Source of the DNA: Hermatobates lingyangjiaoensis
Lineage: Eukaryota > Arthropoda > Insecta > Hemiptera > Hermatobatidae
Direction: 5' to 3'
Length of the DNA stretch: 64,000 bases
Assembly: GCA_026182355.1 (NCBI GenBank)
Contig: JAPFBL010000068.1
Location: forward strand, 8,283,001-8,347,000
Position numbers and translations under genes: made by a program. The first letter of the stretch is position 1. Every line of letters begins with the position of its first letter. Below are positions 23,696 through 34,541 of the stretch, piece after piece. A model generated the notes under the pieces. The model saw only the letters and a program-made list of their open reading frames with translations. It did no database searches and was not told the origin of the DNA.

Positions 23696-24087
23696 TTAAT
23701 TAGATTTAAAATCACTACATTTCTTCGCTACTTGCTACAGCATATCGTATTTTTAGTTATAGTTGGAATACATAATTTTAATACTAAATATTTTGAACTT
23801 TATACATGAAAAGTTATTACAAAAGTTTGCATTATAATAATTTATAAATCTTATTTCTTTAATTGTTCCACCATAATAAAAGTTTCTCAAATCTATTTGA
23901 TTCATGAATTTTTTAAGATAATCAAACATTTGACTGTTCTTCACAATTTTACTTTTGTCTAGATGTCAGAAATTTCCCGTAGATATTGTGAAGTTCATGA
24001 ATCCGTGTTCCTCTTGATGGTGGTTCAGCGAGTTAAATAATATGTGATTCCACGTCTGAGGTATTAAATTGTCACTAGGACACCAGT

Positions 24088-24314
24088 CGTTATCTGCCTA
24101 CAAATAGAACATTATGTGGAAAGTGAGTTAGATATTTTTTTTTTTAAAATTACATTCGCTAAAGGGGCGTTAAAGTACGATTTCTGTTTTCAGAAAATGT
24201 TTTATTGACGCTAAACGGCTCATTAAAAAGTCATGAAAATTTGACCAAAAATGGAACAAAACATTAGGTGTTCATAAAAAAAATTCATGAATTTTCAATT
24301 ACGGGAAAGAGCAA
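24088..24314 (+). repeat. Family X, left part of the copy split by the Helitron array
   Basis: It contains CTGCCTACAAATAGAACATT, GGGGCGTTAAAGTACGATTT, GGCTCATTAAAAA and GGGAAAGAGCA, stopping at A24314. The family sequence resumes at T27866 (TAACGCTATAAAAAC) without loss or duplication of a base relative to the unoccupied copy at 17790. Confidence 0.85.
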
Positions 24315-24428
24315 TCTTTATAAATAAAATAATGATTTTGTCTGTACATTGCTTAGAACTGACTCATTTCAAGTTTTCTTTACGTTTCATACATTGGAGA
24401 AACCGAATCCACCCTTAGAAAAATTTCT

Positions 24429-24455
24429 GTCGGTTTGTCGGTTTGTCGGTTTGTC
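24429..24455 (+). repeat. 8-bp tandem repeat (GTCGGTTT) in Helitron copy A, three units
   Basis: Three GTCGGTTT units lie in the 5' part of Helitron copy A. The same position has seven units in copy B (25981-26036) and one unit in the deleted copy C (near 27617). Confidence 0.9.
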
Positions 24456-25041
24456 CGCAAAACTTTGTCACAGGTAAACTCAGCTACCATAAGACATATA
24501 AAGCTGAAACTTTTACAGTAGATTTGTGTAGGTCTAACTTAAAATATAGGCTATGAATTGATTGGAAATTCAACGTAGAAGTGAAGTTATGGACGTTTAA
24601 CGCAAAAATGTTTGTCACAAGTAAACTCAGCCACCATAAGACATAGCGAGCTGAAACATTGACACTGGATTTGTGTGTGCCTAACTTAAAATATGGGCTC
24701 TAAATAGATTATTAATTCAGTACAGAAGCGAAGTTATGGGGCTTTTAGCTGTATTTTCCTAACTTCACAGACAAGTTTGTTTTGAAAATACACAGGTGTG
24801 GCAAGTAGGTATTGTTAGTTGATTTTAATTTCAATTGAGCATATGAATATATTGCGTATTTGACATCATTGAAATGGTGTTTCACAGAGTTAAGGATGTA
24901 CTATCTATTGAGAATAAATGTTTTGTAAACGAGCAATTCTCAACTCTTAATATGAACAGGGAGGAAAAATCAACAAACAAGTTCTTACGCTATATGAAGC
25001 CGAGGAAAGAACTTACAAGTCAGTAAAGAGATTGGATTAGT

Positions 25042-25224
25042 GACGAAGAAGCAGTTCATTATCTAATTGAATTTCTTGACTCTGAATTTATTTCTCCTGG
25101 ACTGCCTGCTCATGAGTAAAAACTTAAAGTAGAGCACCAATTATGCTACAATTTAGTAGCAGTAACAAATTTCATGTTACGAAACATGAGTGCCCCAAAA
25201 CTGTGCAACGGGACACGACTCTGA
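25042..25224 (+). pseudogene. Relic of the Helitron helicase, copy A
   Basis: One frame (from 25042) reads DEEAVHYLIEFLDSEFISPG then LPAHE and a stop. After a frame change, KLKVxAP follows. From 25174 MLRNMSAPKLCNGTRL ends in a stop. In this order the blocks reproduce the conserved C-terminal region of the Pif1-like helicase of Helitrons (..EFLNS..GLPPHKL.LKVGAP..LLRN..PP.LCNGTRL). Stops and frameshifts show it is dead. It supports derivation of this non-autonomous element from a helicase-encoding Helitron by internal deletion. The upstream Rep nuclease (HUH) is absent. Confidence 0.85.
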
Positions 25225-25738
25225 GTTCGTGCTCTACACAGATATGCCATAGAGGCGGACATAATGACTGGATGTGGTATTGGGGAGTCTGTGTGTATAC
25301 TTCACATACCATTGATTCCGAGCCACTGTCTGTTTACGTTGAAATGGTTGCAAAGTCCGGTCAGAGTCTATTTCGCAATGACGTTAACTAAGTCGCAAAG
25401 GGAGACTTCATCTAACGCAGGAATACAAGGTAGCAAAACCAAGTTTTTCTCACATGGTCAAATGTAGTTTACATGCTCAACGGTCAGAGGTTTCAACTCT
25501 TTCTTCTACCATGAACCTGAAGGACAGACAGCTAATGTAGTGTATAAGCTGGAGGCATTTGTTTAACACTGTAGTAATAATGGTATTTTCTACTATTCTA
25601 TAATTTCTAATGACATTTTGAAATACCAAAAATGACGGAACTTCTGATTCCTCCGTGGTATAGCCGAAAGGCAATAGGCACACGGCAATAAACCAAAACA
25701 GGAACTTCTGATTCCGTCAAAGACGGGTACGTTTGCTA

Positions 25739-25866
25739 TGTATTATATATAACTGTCAACTTTTTTTTAATTTAATATTTGCTTAATAAATACACTGGTA
25801 ATAATGTAAGGTATGGGACCAGAGTAGCCCAGTGGCTTGCGTGATCGCCGATGACAGTAGTGCAAA
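25739..25866 (+). repeat. Linker unit L1 between Helitron copies
   Basis: The 128-bp unit begins TGTATTATA and ends GATGACAGTAGTGCAAA. It is repeated with changes as L2 (27258-27394) and L3 (27395 to about 27513). Each contains CCAGAGTAGCCCAGTGGCTT or a variant, a faintly tRNA-like string, near its end. Helitron copy B sits exactly at the A|T junction between units, which is intact as CAAA|TGTATT at 27394/27395. Confidence 0.8.
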
Positions 25867-25980
25867 TCTTTATAAATAAAATAATGATTTTGTCTGTACA
25901 TTGCTTAGAACTGACTCATTTCAAGTTTTCTTTACGTTTCATACATTGGACAAACCGAATCCACCCTTAGAAAAATTTCT

Positions 25981-26036
25981 GTCGGTTTGTCGGTTTGTCG
26001 GTTTGTCGGTTTGTCGGTTTGTCGGTTTGTCGGTTT
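25981..26036 (+). repeat. 8-bp tandem repeat (GTCGGTTT) in Helitron copy B, seven units
   Basis: Seven perfect GTCGGTTT units followed by GTCC, compared with three in copy A. Length variation of this kind suggests replication slippage or unequal exchange between copies. Confidence 0.95.
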
Positions 26037-26625
26037 GTCCGCAAAACTTTGTCACAGGTAAACTCAGCTACCATAAGACATATAAAGCTGAAACTTTTAC
26101 AGTAGATTTGTGTAGGTCTAACTTAAAATATAGGCTATGAATTGATTGGAAATTCAACGTAGAAGTGAAGTTATGGATGTTTAACGCAAAAATGTTTGTC
26201 ACAAGTAAACTCAGCCACCATAAGACATAGTGAGCTGAAACATTGACACTGGATTTGTGTGTGCCTAACTTAAAATATGGGCTCTAAATAGATTATTAAT
26301 TCAGTACAGAAGCGAAGTTATGGGGCTTTTAGCTGTATTTTCTTAACTTCACAGACAAGTTTGTTTTGAAAATACACAGGTGTGGCAAGTAGGTATTGTT
26401 AGTTGATTTTAATTTCAATTGAGCACATGAATATATTGCGTATTTGACATCATTGAAATGGTGTTTCACAGAGTTAAGGATGTACTATCTATTGAGAATA
26501 AATGTTTTGTAAACGAGCAATTCTCAGCCCTTAATATGAACAGGCATGAGAAATCAACAAACAAGTTCTTACGCTATATGAAGCCGAGGAAAGAACTTAC
26601 AAGTCAGTAAAGAGATTGGATTAGT

Positions 26626-26811
26626 GATGAAGAAGCAGTTCATTATCTAATTGAATTTCTTGACTCTGAATTTATTTCTTCTGGACTGCCTGCTCATGAG
26701 TAAAAACTTAAAGTAGGAGCACCAATGATGCTGCAATTTATAGCAGTAACAAATTTCATGTTACGAAACATGAGTGACCCAAAAACTGTGCAACGGGACA
26801 CGACTCTGAGT
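26626..26811 (+). pseudogene. Relic of the Helitron helicase, copy B
   Basis: This is the same block order as in copy A (DEEAVHYLIEFLDS, GLPAHE, KLKVGAP). Here KLKVGAP is better preserved because a base present in B is lost in A, whereas the LRNMSDPK..LCNGTRL block carries an extra A that breaks its frame. The two relics therefore decayed partly independently. Confidence 0.85.
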
Positions 26812-27257
26812 TCGTGCTCTACACAGATATGCCATAGAGGCGGACATAATGACTGGATGTGGTATTGGGGAGTCTTCCGAACCACTGTCTGTTTCCATTC
26901 ATATGATTTCAAGGTCCCCTCAGAGTCTATTTCGCAATGACGTTAACTAAGTCGCAAAGGGAGACTTTATCTAACGCAGGAATTCAAGTTAGCGAAACCA
27001 AGTTTTTCTCACATGGTCAACTGTAGTTTACTTGCTCAATAGTCAGAGGTTTCAACTGATTGTTCTTCCATGAACCTGAAGGACAGACAGCTAATGTAGT
27101 GTATACAGAGGCATTTGTTTAACACTGTACTAATAATGGTGTTTTCTACTATTCTATAATTTCTAATTATAGTATTAGTATAATACTATAATTGATATGT
27201 TGGAATACCAAGTATAATAGAATTTTTGATTCCGTCAAAGACGGGTACATTTGCTAG

Positions 27258-27513
27258 TGTATTATAAATAAATGTAACAAACAAATATTTTTTTTTAATT
27301 TAAAATGTGGATAATATAAATGATGGTAATAAAGTAAAGGGATCTAGCCAGGGTTGCCAGTAGCTTGCTTGCTCGCCGATGACAGTAGTGCAAATGTATT
27401 ATAAATAAACACAACAAATATATATTTTTTTTTAATTTAATATTTGCGTAATATAAACACTGGTAATAAAGTAAGGTATGGAACCAGAGTAGCCCAGTGG
27501 CTTGCGTGCTAGC
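27258..27513 (+). repeat. Linker units L2 and L3, tandem
   Basis: L2 (27258-27394) and L3 (27395 to about 27513) are adjacent diverged copies of the ~130-bp unit that also forms L1. Both start TGTATTATAAATAAA and contain a T-rich tract followed by GGTAATAAAGTAA. L2 ends GATGACAGTAGTGCAAA; L3 runs into the deleted Helitron copy C. Confidence 0.75.
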
Positions 27514-27529
27514 TTTTGACTAGGAGCAC

Positions 27530-27865
27530 GTTAATTAGAACTAACTCATTTCAAGTTTTCTTTACGTTTCATACTTCAGAGTAGCCACATGTACCCTTAG
27601 AATAATTTCTGTCTGTCGGTTTGTCCACAAAATATTGCTACCATAAGACATATAAAGCTGAAACATTGATTGTAGATTTGTGTATGTCTAACTTAAAATC
27701 TAATCTTTGTATACAGAGGCTTTTTTTTAGCACTGTACTAATAATGGTATTTTCTACTATTCTATAACTTCTAATTGTAGTATTAGTATAATACTATAAT
27801 TGATATTTTGGAATACCAAGTATAATAGAATTTTTGATTCCGTCAAAGACGGGTACGTTTGCTAG
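27530..27865 (+). mobile_element. Helitron copy C, internally deleted
   Basis: It retains ..CTCATTTCAAGTTTTCTTTA from the 5' part and a single GTCGGTTT unit, then jumps to the 3' part (GCACTGTACTAATAATGG ... CCGTCAAAGACGG ... CTAG). It supplies the 3' end of the whole array. Its own first bases are replaced by an unrelated AGGAGCACGTTAATTAG string. Confidence 0.75.
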
Positions 27866-29200
27866 TAACGCTATAAAAACTTTTTGTTTATCCTAGACTA
27901 AGAGATCACCTGCTATACTTGTCGGATTTTTGATATTTTTTTACAATGTTTACATTGACTTAGAAATTTTTTGAGCGAATCCACTGAGATAAAATTGATA
28001 TTTATAAAGGAAAAATTTAAATAGTTTATTGACCTATACGAGATGTAAGAGGAATAATATTTTTACATGTAAAAAAATCACTGGCAATAAACATAAATAA
28101 ATTACCTTTGTCTTCCATGGCATGATGGATTTGTCTCATAAAATGCTCGTTTATTTTCGCTTTTCAAAAATGTTATTACTGCTGTAGTTACTAATGATCA
28201 ATTATATATATATTGCACTCTAAAACAAAACTTAATAATAGTTATAATTACATTATCATTGTGAATGTAGTACCTTTCCATGCTATTTAAATGTGATGAA
28301 TGACTCTTTCCTCAAGAAAGAGGACTTATGTTTGTTGAGAAATATTCAGGTTTTTTTTTACAATTCTAGTCTAATAGTTCATATTTATTATTTTCAAAAA
28401 TTAGAAGCTCCCAACTATAAAAGATTTAAATTATATTGAATAGCTGGCTTTGACTTCGATTTGAATATGTAAACTGGCTAATTACTAGTATATTTTTTCT
28501 CAATATACATTCATTGCAACCTTATAAAAGAGTACAGCAGGCAGGAATGAGATAACACTCGCTCAGAAAAAAATGTGTATATGATGTTTGACAAAGGGAA
28601 AGAAAAATGATTTTATTGAATACTAAGGAGCCATAAAATTTCCAGTATAATAATTCTGTAAAAGACCAATAATGTAAAACATAATTCAAAATTGAAATCT
28701 TTCGTTTGAAGATAAATAAATGTAATTATCGTACATCCCTAATTATAAATTATCTTAAAACGACATTTTTTCTTCGATGTTTATGATGTTTTTCAGAGAA
28801 AATAAAAGTATTTTCTTGTTTTAAATTTGAATTTTTGACTTAAATATTTAATGTAGAAGCAGGTGAAGTAAACGATGAAAGAAATCCACTGGCTACTTGA
28901 ACAAAAGTCATGTTCTCTTGCAGGAGATTATTTCGTATCAAGAAATTTTCACTTTTGCTTTTCAAAAATGTTATTACTGCTGTAGTTATACTAATGAGAT
29001 TATTGTCATCAGTGGTGTGATTTACAAAAATAAGCTTATATATTGATAAGTCGATCAATCACTATCTGTACTACCTCAGAAATGGACGACTAATAAACGA
29101 TGTTTACATTATGCTCAGATGAGACATATATTATATACACAAGAACATTGATATTAAGTATACTTACAGTCATGTTGAGTGGAGGCCACTCCAGATTTTA
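27866..29200 (+). repeat. Family X, right part of the copy split by the Helitron array
   Basis: It resumes with TAACGCTATAAAAAC and continues through the family tail (AAGAGATCACCTGCTATACT, CTTCGATTTGAATATGTAAA, CAATATACATTCATTGCAAC, AAGCTTATATATTGATAAGT). It ends TACTTACAGTCATGTTGAGT and GGCCACTCCAGATTT near 29198. It is longer than the 17.8-kb copy and is my best view of the full tail. Confidence 0.8.
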
Positions 29201-30917
29201 TTTATTAATTCCGAGAGGAACCATTTTGGATAAGTTGAAGTATTATTTGTTTCAATTAACTACGCGCAATGGTCTATGATGAGTGAAATACGTAATATAG
29301 AAATATTTAGTGCATTAATTTATACTCGAGAATGAAAATGTAGTGGCTAAACTAAATTCCGGTAAATTTGATAATAATAAAGCATAATCGCCCTTCGAGA
29401 AATTGTATTTAAGATTATGAAATTCAAGAGGTAGATCTTAAGGATGTGTAGGATGTACATATGTAGTAAGAGAAGGTTGGTGTTATTTGTTATGCTATTT
29501 GATAATATAATATCAAAATTCAATATTTCTAGTAACATATTTATTTTTACACTTTTGTGACTATTTATAATAAATTAAAAGGAAACCTCTTAATACAGAG
29601 TTTATCAAATTAAATAATGCCGGTAAAACAAAGTTTCTTTTAGTTGTTATAATAATATGAAATTCAATACCTGTAGTAACTTCTTTATATTTGACATTAT
29701 TATCATCACTTGTAATAAAAAAAAAAGAAATCTTATAATATGGAGTTTATATGTTCAATAAAGGTAGTAAAACAAAGTTATTTTATCAAAGTTAAAACGG
29801 ATTAGAAATGATTTTTAAAACGTTGAATGGAATTCAATTCAGGTTCATAGGTCTCCAGTTAGTGTACTCGTATAAATAATTATTATCCAGCCAGAACATG
29901 GTTAGTCCCTTCATTTCCCGCCAACGTTACACATAATGCGCAAGTCTTTTCTATCATATGATCATTTCAACCAATCATAGCTCTCATTTTTTTCCAAGTC
30001 CTTTTCATATTTTTCATAATAGTGTCACTTTTATTTGTAATAGTTTTAAACGAATCCAAATGTGTTCTGATTGAAAATTTTTTCAATATATCTGTTTTCA
30101 ATTAGTTTTTACGTTGATTGAACGACAATGCAAGAATACAGAAGATATTCATCATAGTTACGGTCAGTGGAAACATGATTTTAATTTTCTTTTCTATATT
30201 ACGAGTTGGATTGATAATTCTTCAGACTTTTCACTTTTATGTATAGTAATATCTTATTAGTAATAGTATATTTTGATTACCATTACACCTCACGAGGAAA
30301 ATAGAATATTTAATATGATTACCACCATATATACCATACAAAAAATCACGTTGTAGTCATTTTCAAGGCGCAGGGAACTTATCAACTGAGTCAAAATAGT
30401 TTCTTCTATAAAAATATTGGAAAAGCTTCTTTTAATATCATTGTAAACAGTTCTTTAGTGTATTATTTGTACCTATTTTCCAAATTTCAATTAGTAATTT
30501 TGGATCTTGAACAATGTTATTCTCTTATGCTGTATTGTTACATTAAATTTATTATTTTCTAAGATATTATTTTTAGATAAATACTTTGCCTAATCTATAC
30601 TTTATTAAAAAATCCTTCTAACAGTGTTTCAATTGTTCTACTATATTGTTTTTCTATATGTGTACTATTATACTATTTTTATTGTACTATTGTAGATTCT
30701 CCTATTTTATTTGTTCATAGTATTATTTGTGTTATATACCATGCTCTTAGTGTGAATGGATTTTAGTCAGTGAATATCAATAAACATATAACACAACAAA
30801 TACCTCATTGAATAATTGGTGAATATCAATTGCTTAATTAGATGTATTAACATTATATTTTATGTACCAACTACAACTTAATTAATTTAAATTAATCCAA
30901 GTTTCATTTTAAATAAA
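29201..30917. other. AT-rich sequence without a recognised gene
   Basis: No gene or classifiable repeat seen. Confidence 0.5.
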
Positions 30918-31215
30918 GGGGTCAGATTAGTCCAGAGTCAACATGTTTGCCTAGGGACTGTTAGATACGAAGTTCAATGCCCACTCTGGTCTACGATTTA
31001 TTTACGTGGAATGTGAAAAAAAATCTGACACATCGTCCTTGGGAGTGGGCGTTAAGTGGTTGGCCCAGAGCCTGTACGATGTCAAGTATATGTACGTTAT
31101 AGGCCCCTACTCTAAATAATACACTTCTGTTAAGACTCCCAATGTAGAATCATTGTGTAGTATCTCAAAGGGCCAAAGTTCGACCTATGTCTGTTCTCTT
31201 GTGAGACTGCCACTG
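30918..31215 (+). mobile_element. tRNA-derived SINE
   Basis: It starts GGGGTCAGATTAGTCCAG, with a B-box-like AGTTCAATGCC at 30971-30981 and an acceptor-like CACTCTGGTC. A body similar to the 23.4-kb SINE follows, then the same tail in the opposite orientation (CCCTACTCTAAATAATACAC, then CTCCCAATGTAGAATCA). The A box is degraded. It is the same family as 23402-23695, more diverged at the head. Confidence 0.65.
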
Positions 31216-31559
31216 CAACATAACCTAATTTAAAATAATCCTAGTTTATTTAAAATATTCCAAGTCTAAATTAAAATAATTCATTTCACTGGTGTTCAAA
31301 TTTATTTATATTATATATTATATTAATATTATAATTTATATATTTATATTTACAGTTTGTCAAATTGAAAATACATATACACTATGTTGAAGTTTAAATA
31401 AAACATTGGTTATTTTAATTTAACCCGAAAAACTAGTATATTAAGGCAAAAAAATATTCCTGGTGGTTAATATTACTCCAATCGTATATACATTAAGTTT
31501 ATTGTGAATTGTAGGAAATGTTTCCATATAAAGTTGACTTGTAAACGACGATAAAACTT

Positions 31560-31770
31560 GTTACTTTACTATAGTATAGTGATCGTGAAAACATTCCATC
31601 TCGAGATTTTGACCAATTTACATGTTTTAAGGTCCCAAAGTTATTTATGACGGTTTTCCAATGATGTCTGTGCGTGCGTATCTAAAATTTGTGTAGACGA
31701 TACAGTCCATAATCTTTCATAGATGAGGTTAATACTTTCCATAAAAATGGTCTTCAAAGTGTACATAGTG
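31560..31770 (+). repeat. Family X head fragment
   Basis: It carries CTTTACTATAGTATAGTGATC, CATCTCGAGATTTTGACC, ATTTACATGTTTTAAGGTCC and GATGTCTGTGCGTGCG. The body is lost beyond about 31770. Confidence 0.65.
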
Positions 31771-31899
31771 TTTATTATATTTGATTGCCGAATATAAATA
31801 GAAATGCATTAAACCATTTGATTTTGCCAATTAATGTCATTACTTAGGTAATGAAATTTTTCCTCATTTCAATTTTTAAATAGTGATAATAATCAATTA

Positions 31900-32680
31900 A
31901 AATAAGATTTAGAGAATAAAATGGTGGGATGGTTGTATCTCTGGGTCGGGGTCCACGGAAGGTAGATTCGCTTGTTGATTCCTAGTCTTTGAGATTGCCT
32001 GTCCTTTCGACCCATTGCGGCTATCGCCTATCTTTTCCAACACTTCTCAATATGGTGGTACAACAGCAGCTTGTACCCAGACTGAAGTCTTGGTAGTTTT
32101 TCAGTTTCCTTATACGTTTTCTTGTAATCTCCTACTCTTTATCTTATTTTTCTATTCTTCTTATATATCTCAAATCCCTATTAACTATTACTCCCGTTGT
32201 TTTATTATTCATTTTCAATTGTAGTTCTTGATGATGTCTTTCATTAAATAACCAAGAGTGTTATAGAAACTACAAGACTTGAGTTTATATCTTTTTGTTG
32301 ATACAGGAAAGTGGCAGCCCAGCCCGCCTCTGTGAGGCCCACCTTGAGCTCTTCACGAGGACTATTTCATTTTTCTTATTCTTGAGGAGGTGGTTGGTTT
32401 ACGTAGCGAAACCAACCACCTGCGTTGATACGTACTCTTTCTTACTGTTTTCCTTTGTTTCCCCAAACATCCCTCTATGAACATTTGTCCTTTCCTACAC
32501 TCTACAGCCTTTTAAAACACCAGTCTTCCCTCCTACTCTTCTCAACCCCTCACCAGATGTTTCTGCATCTAGTGTTTCAGTTAGGTTTTTGACTCTGACA
32601 CCGCTTGTTACGGTTGAAAGATCTTAGACTTTTTTTCCCTTTTCATATTGTGGTTTGATAATTGATATATTTATGTATAT
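31900..32680 (+). mobile_element. Penelope-like element body and type I module
   Basis: From about 32390 the order is ACTCTTTCTTACTGTTTTCC, TTTGTTTCCCCAAACATCCC, CTCTTCTCAACCCCTCACCA, GATGTTTCTGCATCTAGTG, TTTTTGACTCTGACACCGCT and TACGGTTGAAAGATCTTAG. The same order, inverted, occupies 46740-46980. The 31930-32390 stretch is also GC-richer, with a PstI-less CAGCC..GAGGCCCACC patch and a short inverted pair around GGTTGGTTT..AAACCAACC (32391-32420), and may belong to the same element. I see no reverse transcriptase or GIY-YIG endonuclease. Confidence 0.5.
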
Positions 32681-34541
32681 CAATTTATGCATGTATATAT
32701 AGAAAATATAATGTATGATATAACATTAATTTTGTCAATATGATTCATTTTGTAACTCCATTCCAATACAAAGTGATGTAGATCCTTATCTAGTAATTGA
32801 AATGATTTAGTCATGATCTAGTAAATGATCTAGTCATTGAAATGATTTTAGAATTTTAAGGATGGTAATGTGTAAAGTTAAAGATTTGAAGAAATTCATT
32901 AATTTCAAATAGATTATGACAAAATTGAATCATAAGATGAAACAATGCTTCAAATTGTTACAAACGGATTTCACAAGTGGTTCAAAGTGAATTGCCTCTG
33001 AAACTTGCTTTCTCTAAGTGTTCAAATCATTATTATGGTAGAAATTATTTATATACAATCTTGAGTTAAATGGCTAGTGGTTAGGAGAAAGTTTTCTTTA
33101 CAAAAGCAAAGTTCTGAGCAGCCCATTTGACCTCGTCTTTAGTTTCAGCTTTTCTTCAAGTTTCTGGAAATATTTCATTTCAGATTGTAAATTTGTAGTT
33201 TAATTGTTTTGGTGTTTTTTGTTCAAATTGAGTCGTAACATTTTACAATTATTAGTATTATTTATTGTATTCAGAGTTAAAATGGTAACCATGTTCTCTC
33301 TTTAGCCTGATAATAAAATGTGTTTTGCTTTTATCAAAAACTTCTTTATATGAAGACTAAATTTGTAATTTCCCTCTAATAACATTTTCATTCATCTAAC
33401 TATCTCATTATATCCTGAAGATGAAAAGACGGATCACTTCATCATTTCTATAAAAGGATATGTAGGAAATTTTAATTTTGAAAATACTTTTCCTAAACAG
33501 CTAAAAGTTTTTTCAGTTCCTTTCGATATTCATTTCCCATTTTTCTCAATAAACAATCCCCTTGACATAAAACTGACCCAGTTACTTCTTACAAACAGTA
33601 TTCAGAATAAGTTTGACTTAGTCCACTGCCTGCCATCTGTCAAACGTTAATTGAATTTTCCTCTTAAAATCAACTCTACGAAAACTTGGGACAAACTTGA
33701 AATAGTGGACTGTCAACTTTTCATTAAATTTTTTTACATCTTACTTTGTTGATTCGATTGAAGAATATTATTTATTTTCTTTTAAACTTATATAAATCAA
33801 TATTGGAAATTGTTTCAGTTTGATTTAATAACAAAATGGTTAAGATTTTAAAACTGGACTTTGGTTACACAACGACCAGGAATACATATTACAATTATCA
33901 TTGTCTGATTAACTATCAGACTGCAGTTAATTAGGTACTTTATAATATGTTTCTTTTACAGTAATCTCCTTAATGAATGTCTAACCGGAGGCTCCAGTTC
34001 TACTGTAGCTCACAGACTAAAAGCCATTTTTATGCCCTTAAATTCAAATGGTACAGGTCGTGAAGAATAGATTCTATCACACTCCCGAGTTTTGTTCTCA
34101 GTTAATATAATCAGTTAGAATTAAATATAGAATCATGAAATACGAAATATCTTATAACTTCCATTTTTAATGGAAATAATAACTGTTATTAAGTTTCTAT
34201 ACTTAGGTAATAATTAGTTTTATTTTTTTCATTTAATTGTACTATAAGCAGTAATTATAGAAAGAATCGATTTAGGGATTTTAATAATTTTCACGTATTG
34301 AGGTATCATGCAGAGTTGGAAAGAAGTCCCCGTAACTGGTGAGTTGTTTTGCTGGATTAATGGTGACCCGAGTAATGGACAGGTTTCTGTAGGCTGCATG
34401 GCAGACTTGGTGCAAGGGTAAGGTTGTAGAGGATAGGAGGTTGTCGTCTTGGCAAATGGTCAATACTAAAGCTTTCATTAGTGGTGTGAAGAGAGGAGCG
34501 AGTCAAGGCCTAGGTCTGTTGTGTTTCAACTTTAGGATTAG
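32681..34541. other. AT-rich sequence without a recognised gene
   Basis: No gene recognised. A GC-richer patch at 34310-34540 has short frames. One frame (SGVKRGASQGLGLLCFNF) faintly recalls a reverse-transcriptase GVxQGS motif, but it is too weak to call. Confidence 0.4.

Larger units (their letters stand above)
25867..27257 (+). mobile_element. Helitron copy B, nested between linker units
   Basis: A full-length non-autonomous copy of 1391 bp runs from 5' TCTTTATAAATAAAATAATG to 3' CCGTCAAAGACGG..CTAG. It is nearly identical to copy A except for the seven-unit GTCGGTTT tract and a few indels. The intact unit junction at 27394/27395 (GTGCAAA|TGTATT) gives the unoccupied form of its insertion site, again A|T. 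It also has two related ~130-bp internal segments (26050-26180 and 26195-26330) starting GTCACA(G/A)GTAAACTCAGC, as does copy A. Confidence 0.88.
24315..27865 (+). mobile_element. Composite Helitron array inserted in family X
   Basis: The 5' end is TCTTTATAAATAAAATAATG directly after an A. The 3' end is CCGTCAAAGACGG (a perfect 5-bp stem, 3-base loop), eight bases, then CTAG, directly before a T. These are the hallmarks of Helitrons: 5' TC, a 3' hairpin 10-12 bases before CTRR, and insertion between A and T without target duplication. The flanks join exactly as in the empty site at 17790. Inside there are two nearly identical Helitron copies (24315-25738, whose final G of CTAG is lost, and 25867-27257), linker units between them and a deleted third copy (about 27530-27865). 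The copies carry helicase relics but no intact Rep/helicase gene, so the element is non-autonomous. Confidence 0.9.

Noticed and set aside
25901..26140. 79-codon frame with repeated SVCRFVGL residues
   Set aside because: It comes from the 8-bp GTCGGTTT tandem repeat in Helitron copy B. Copy A has a different unit number, and neither shows constraint.
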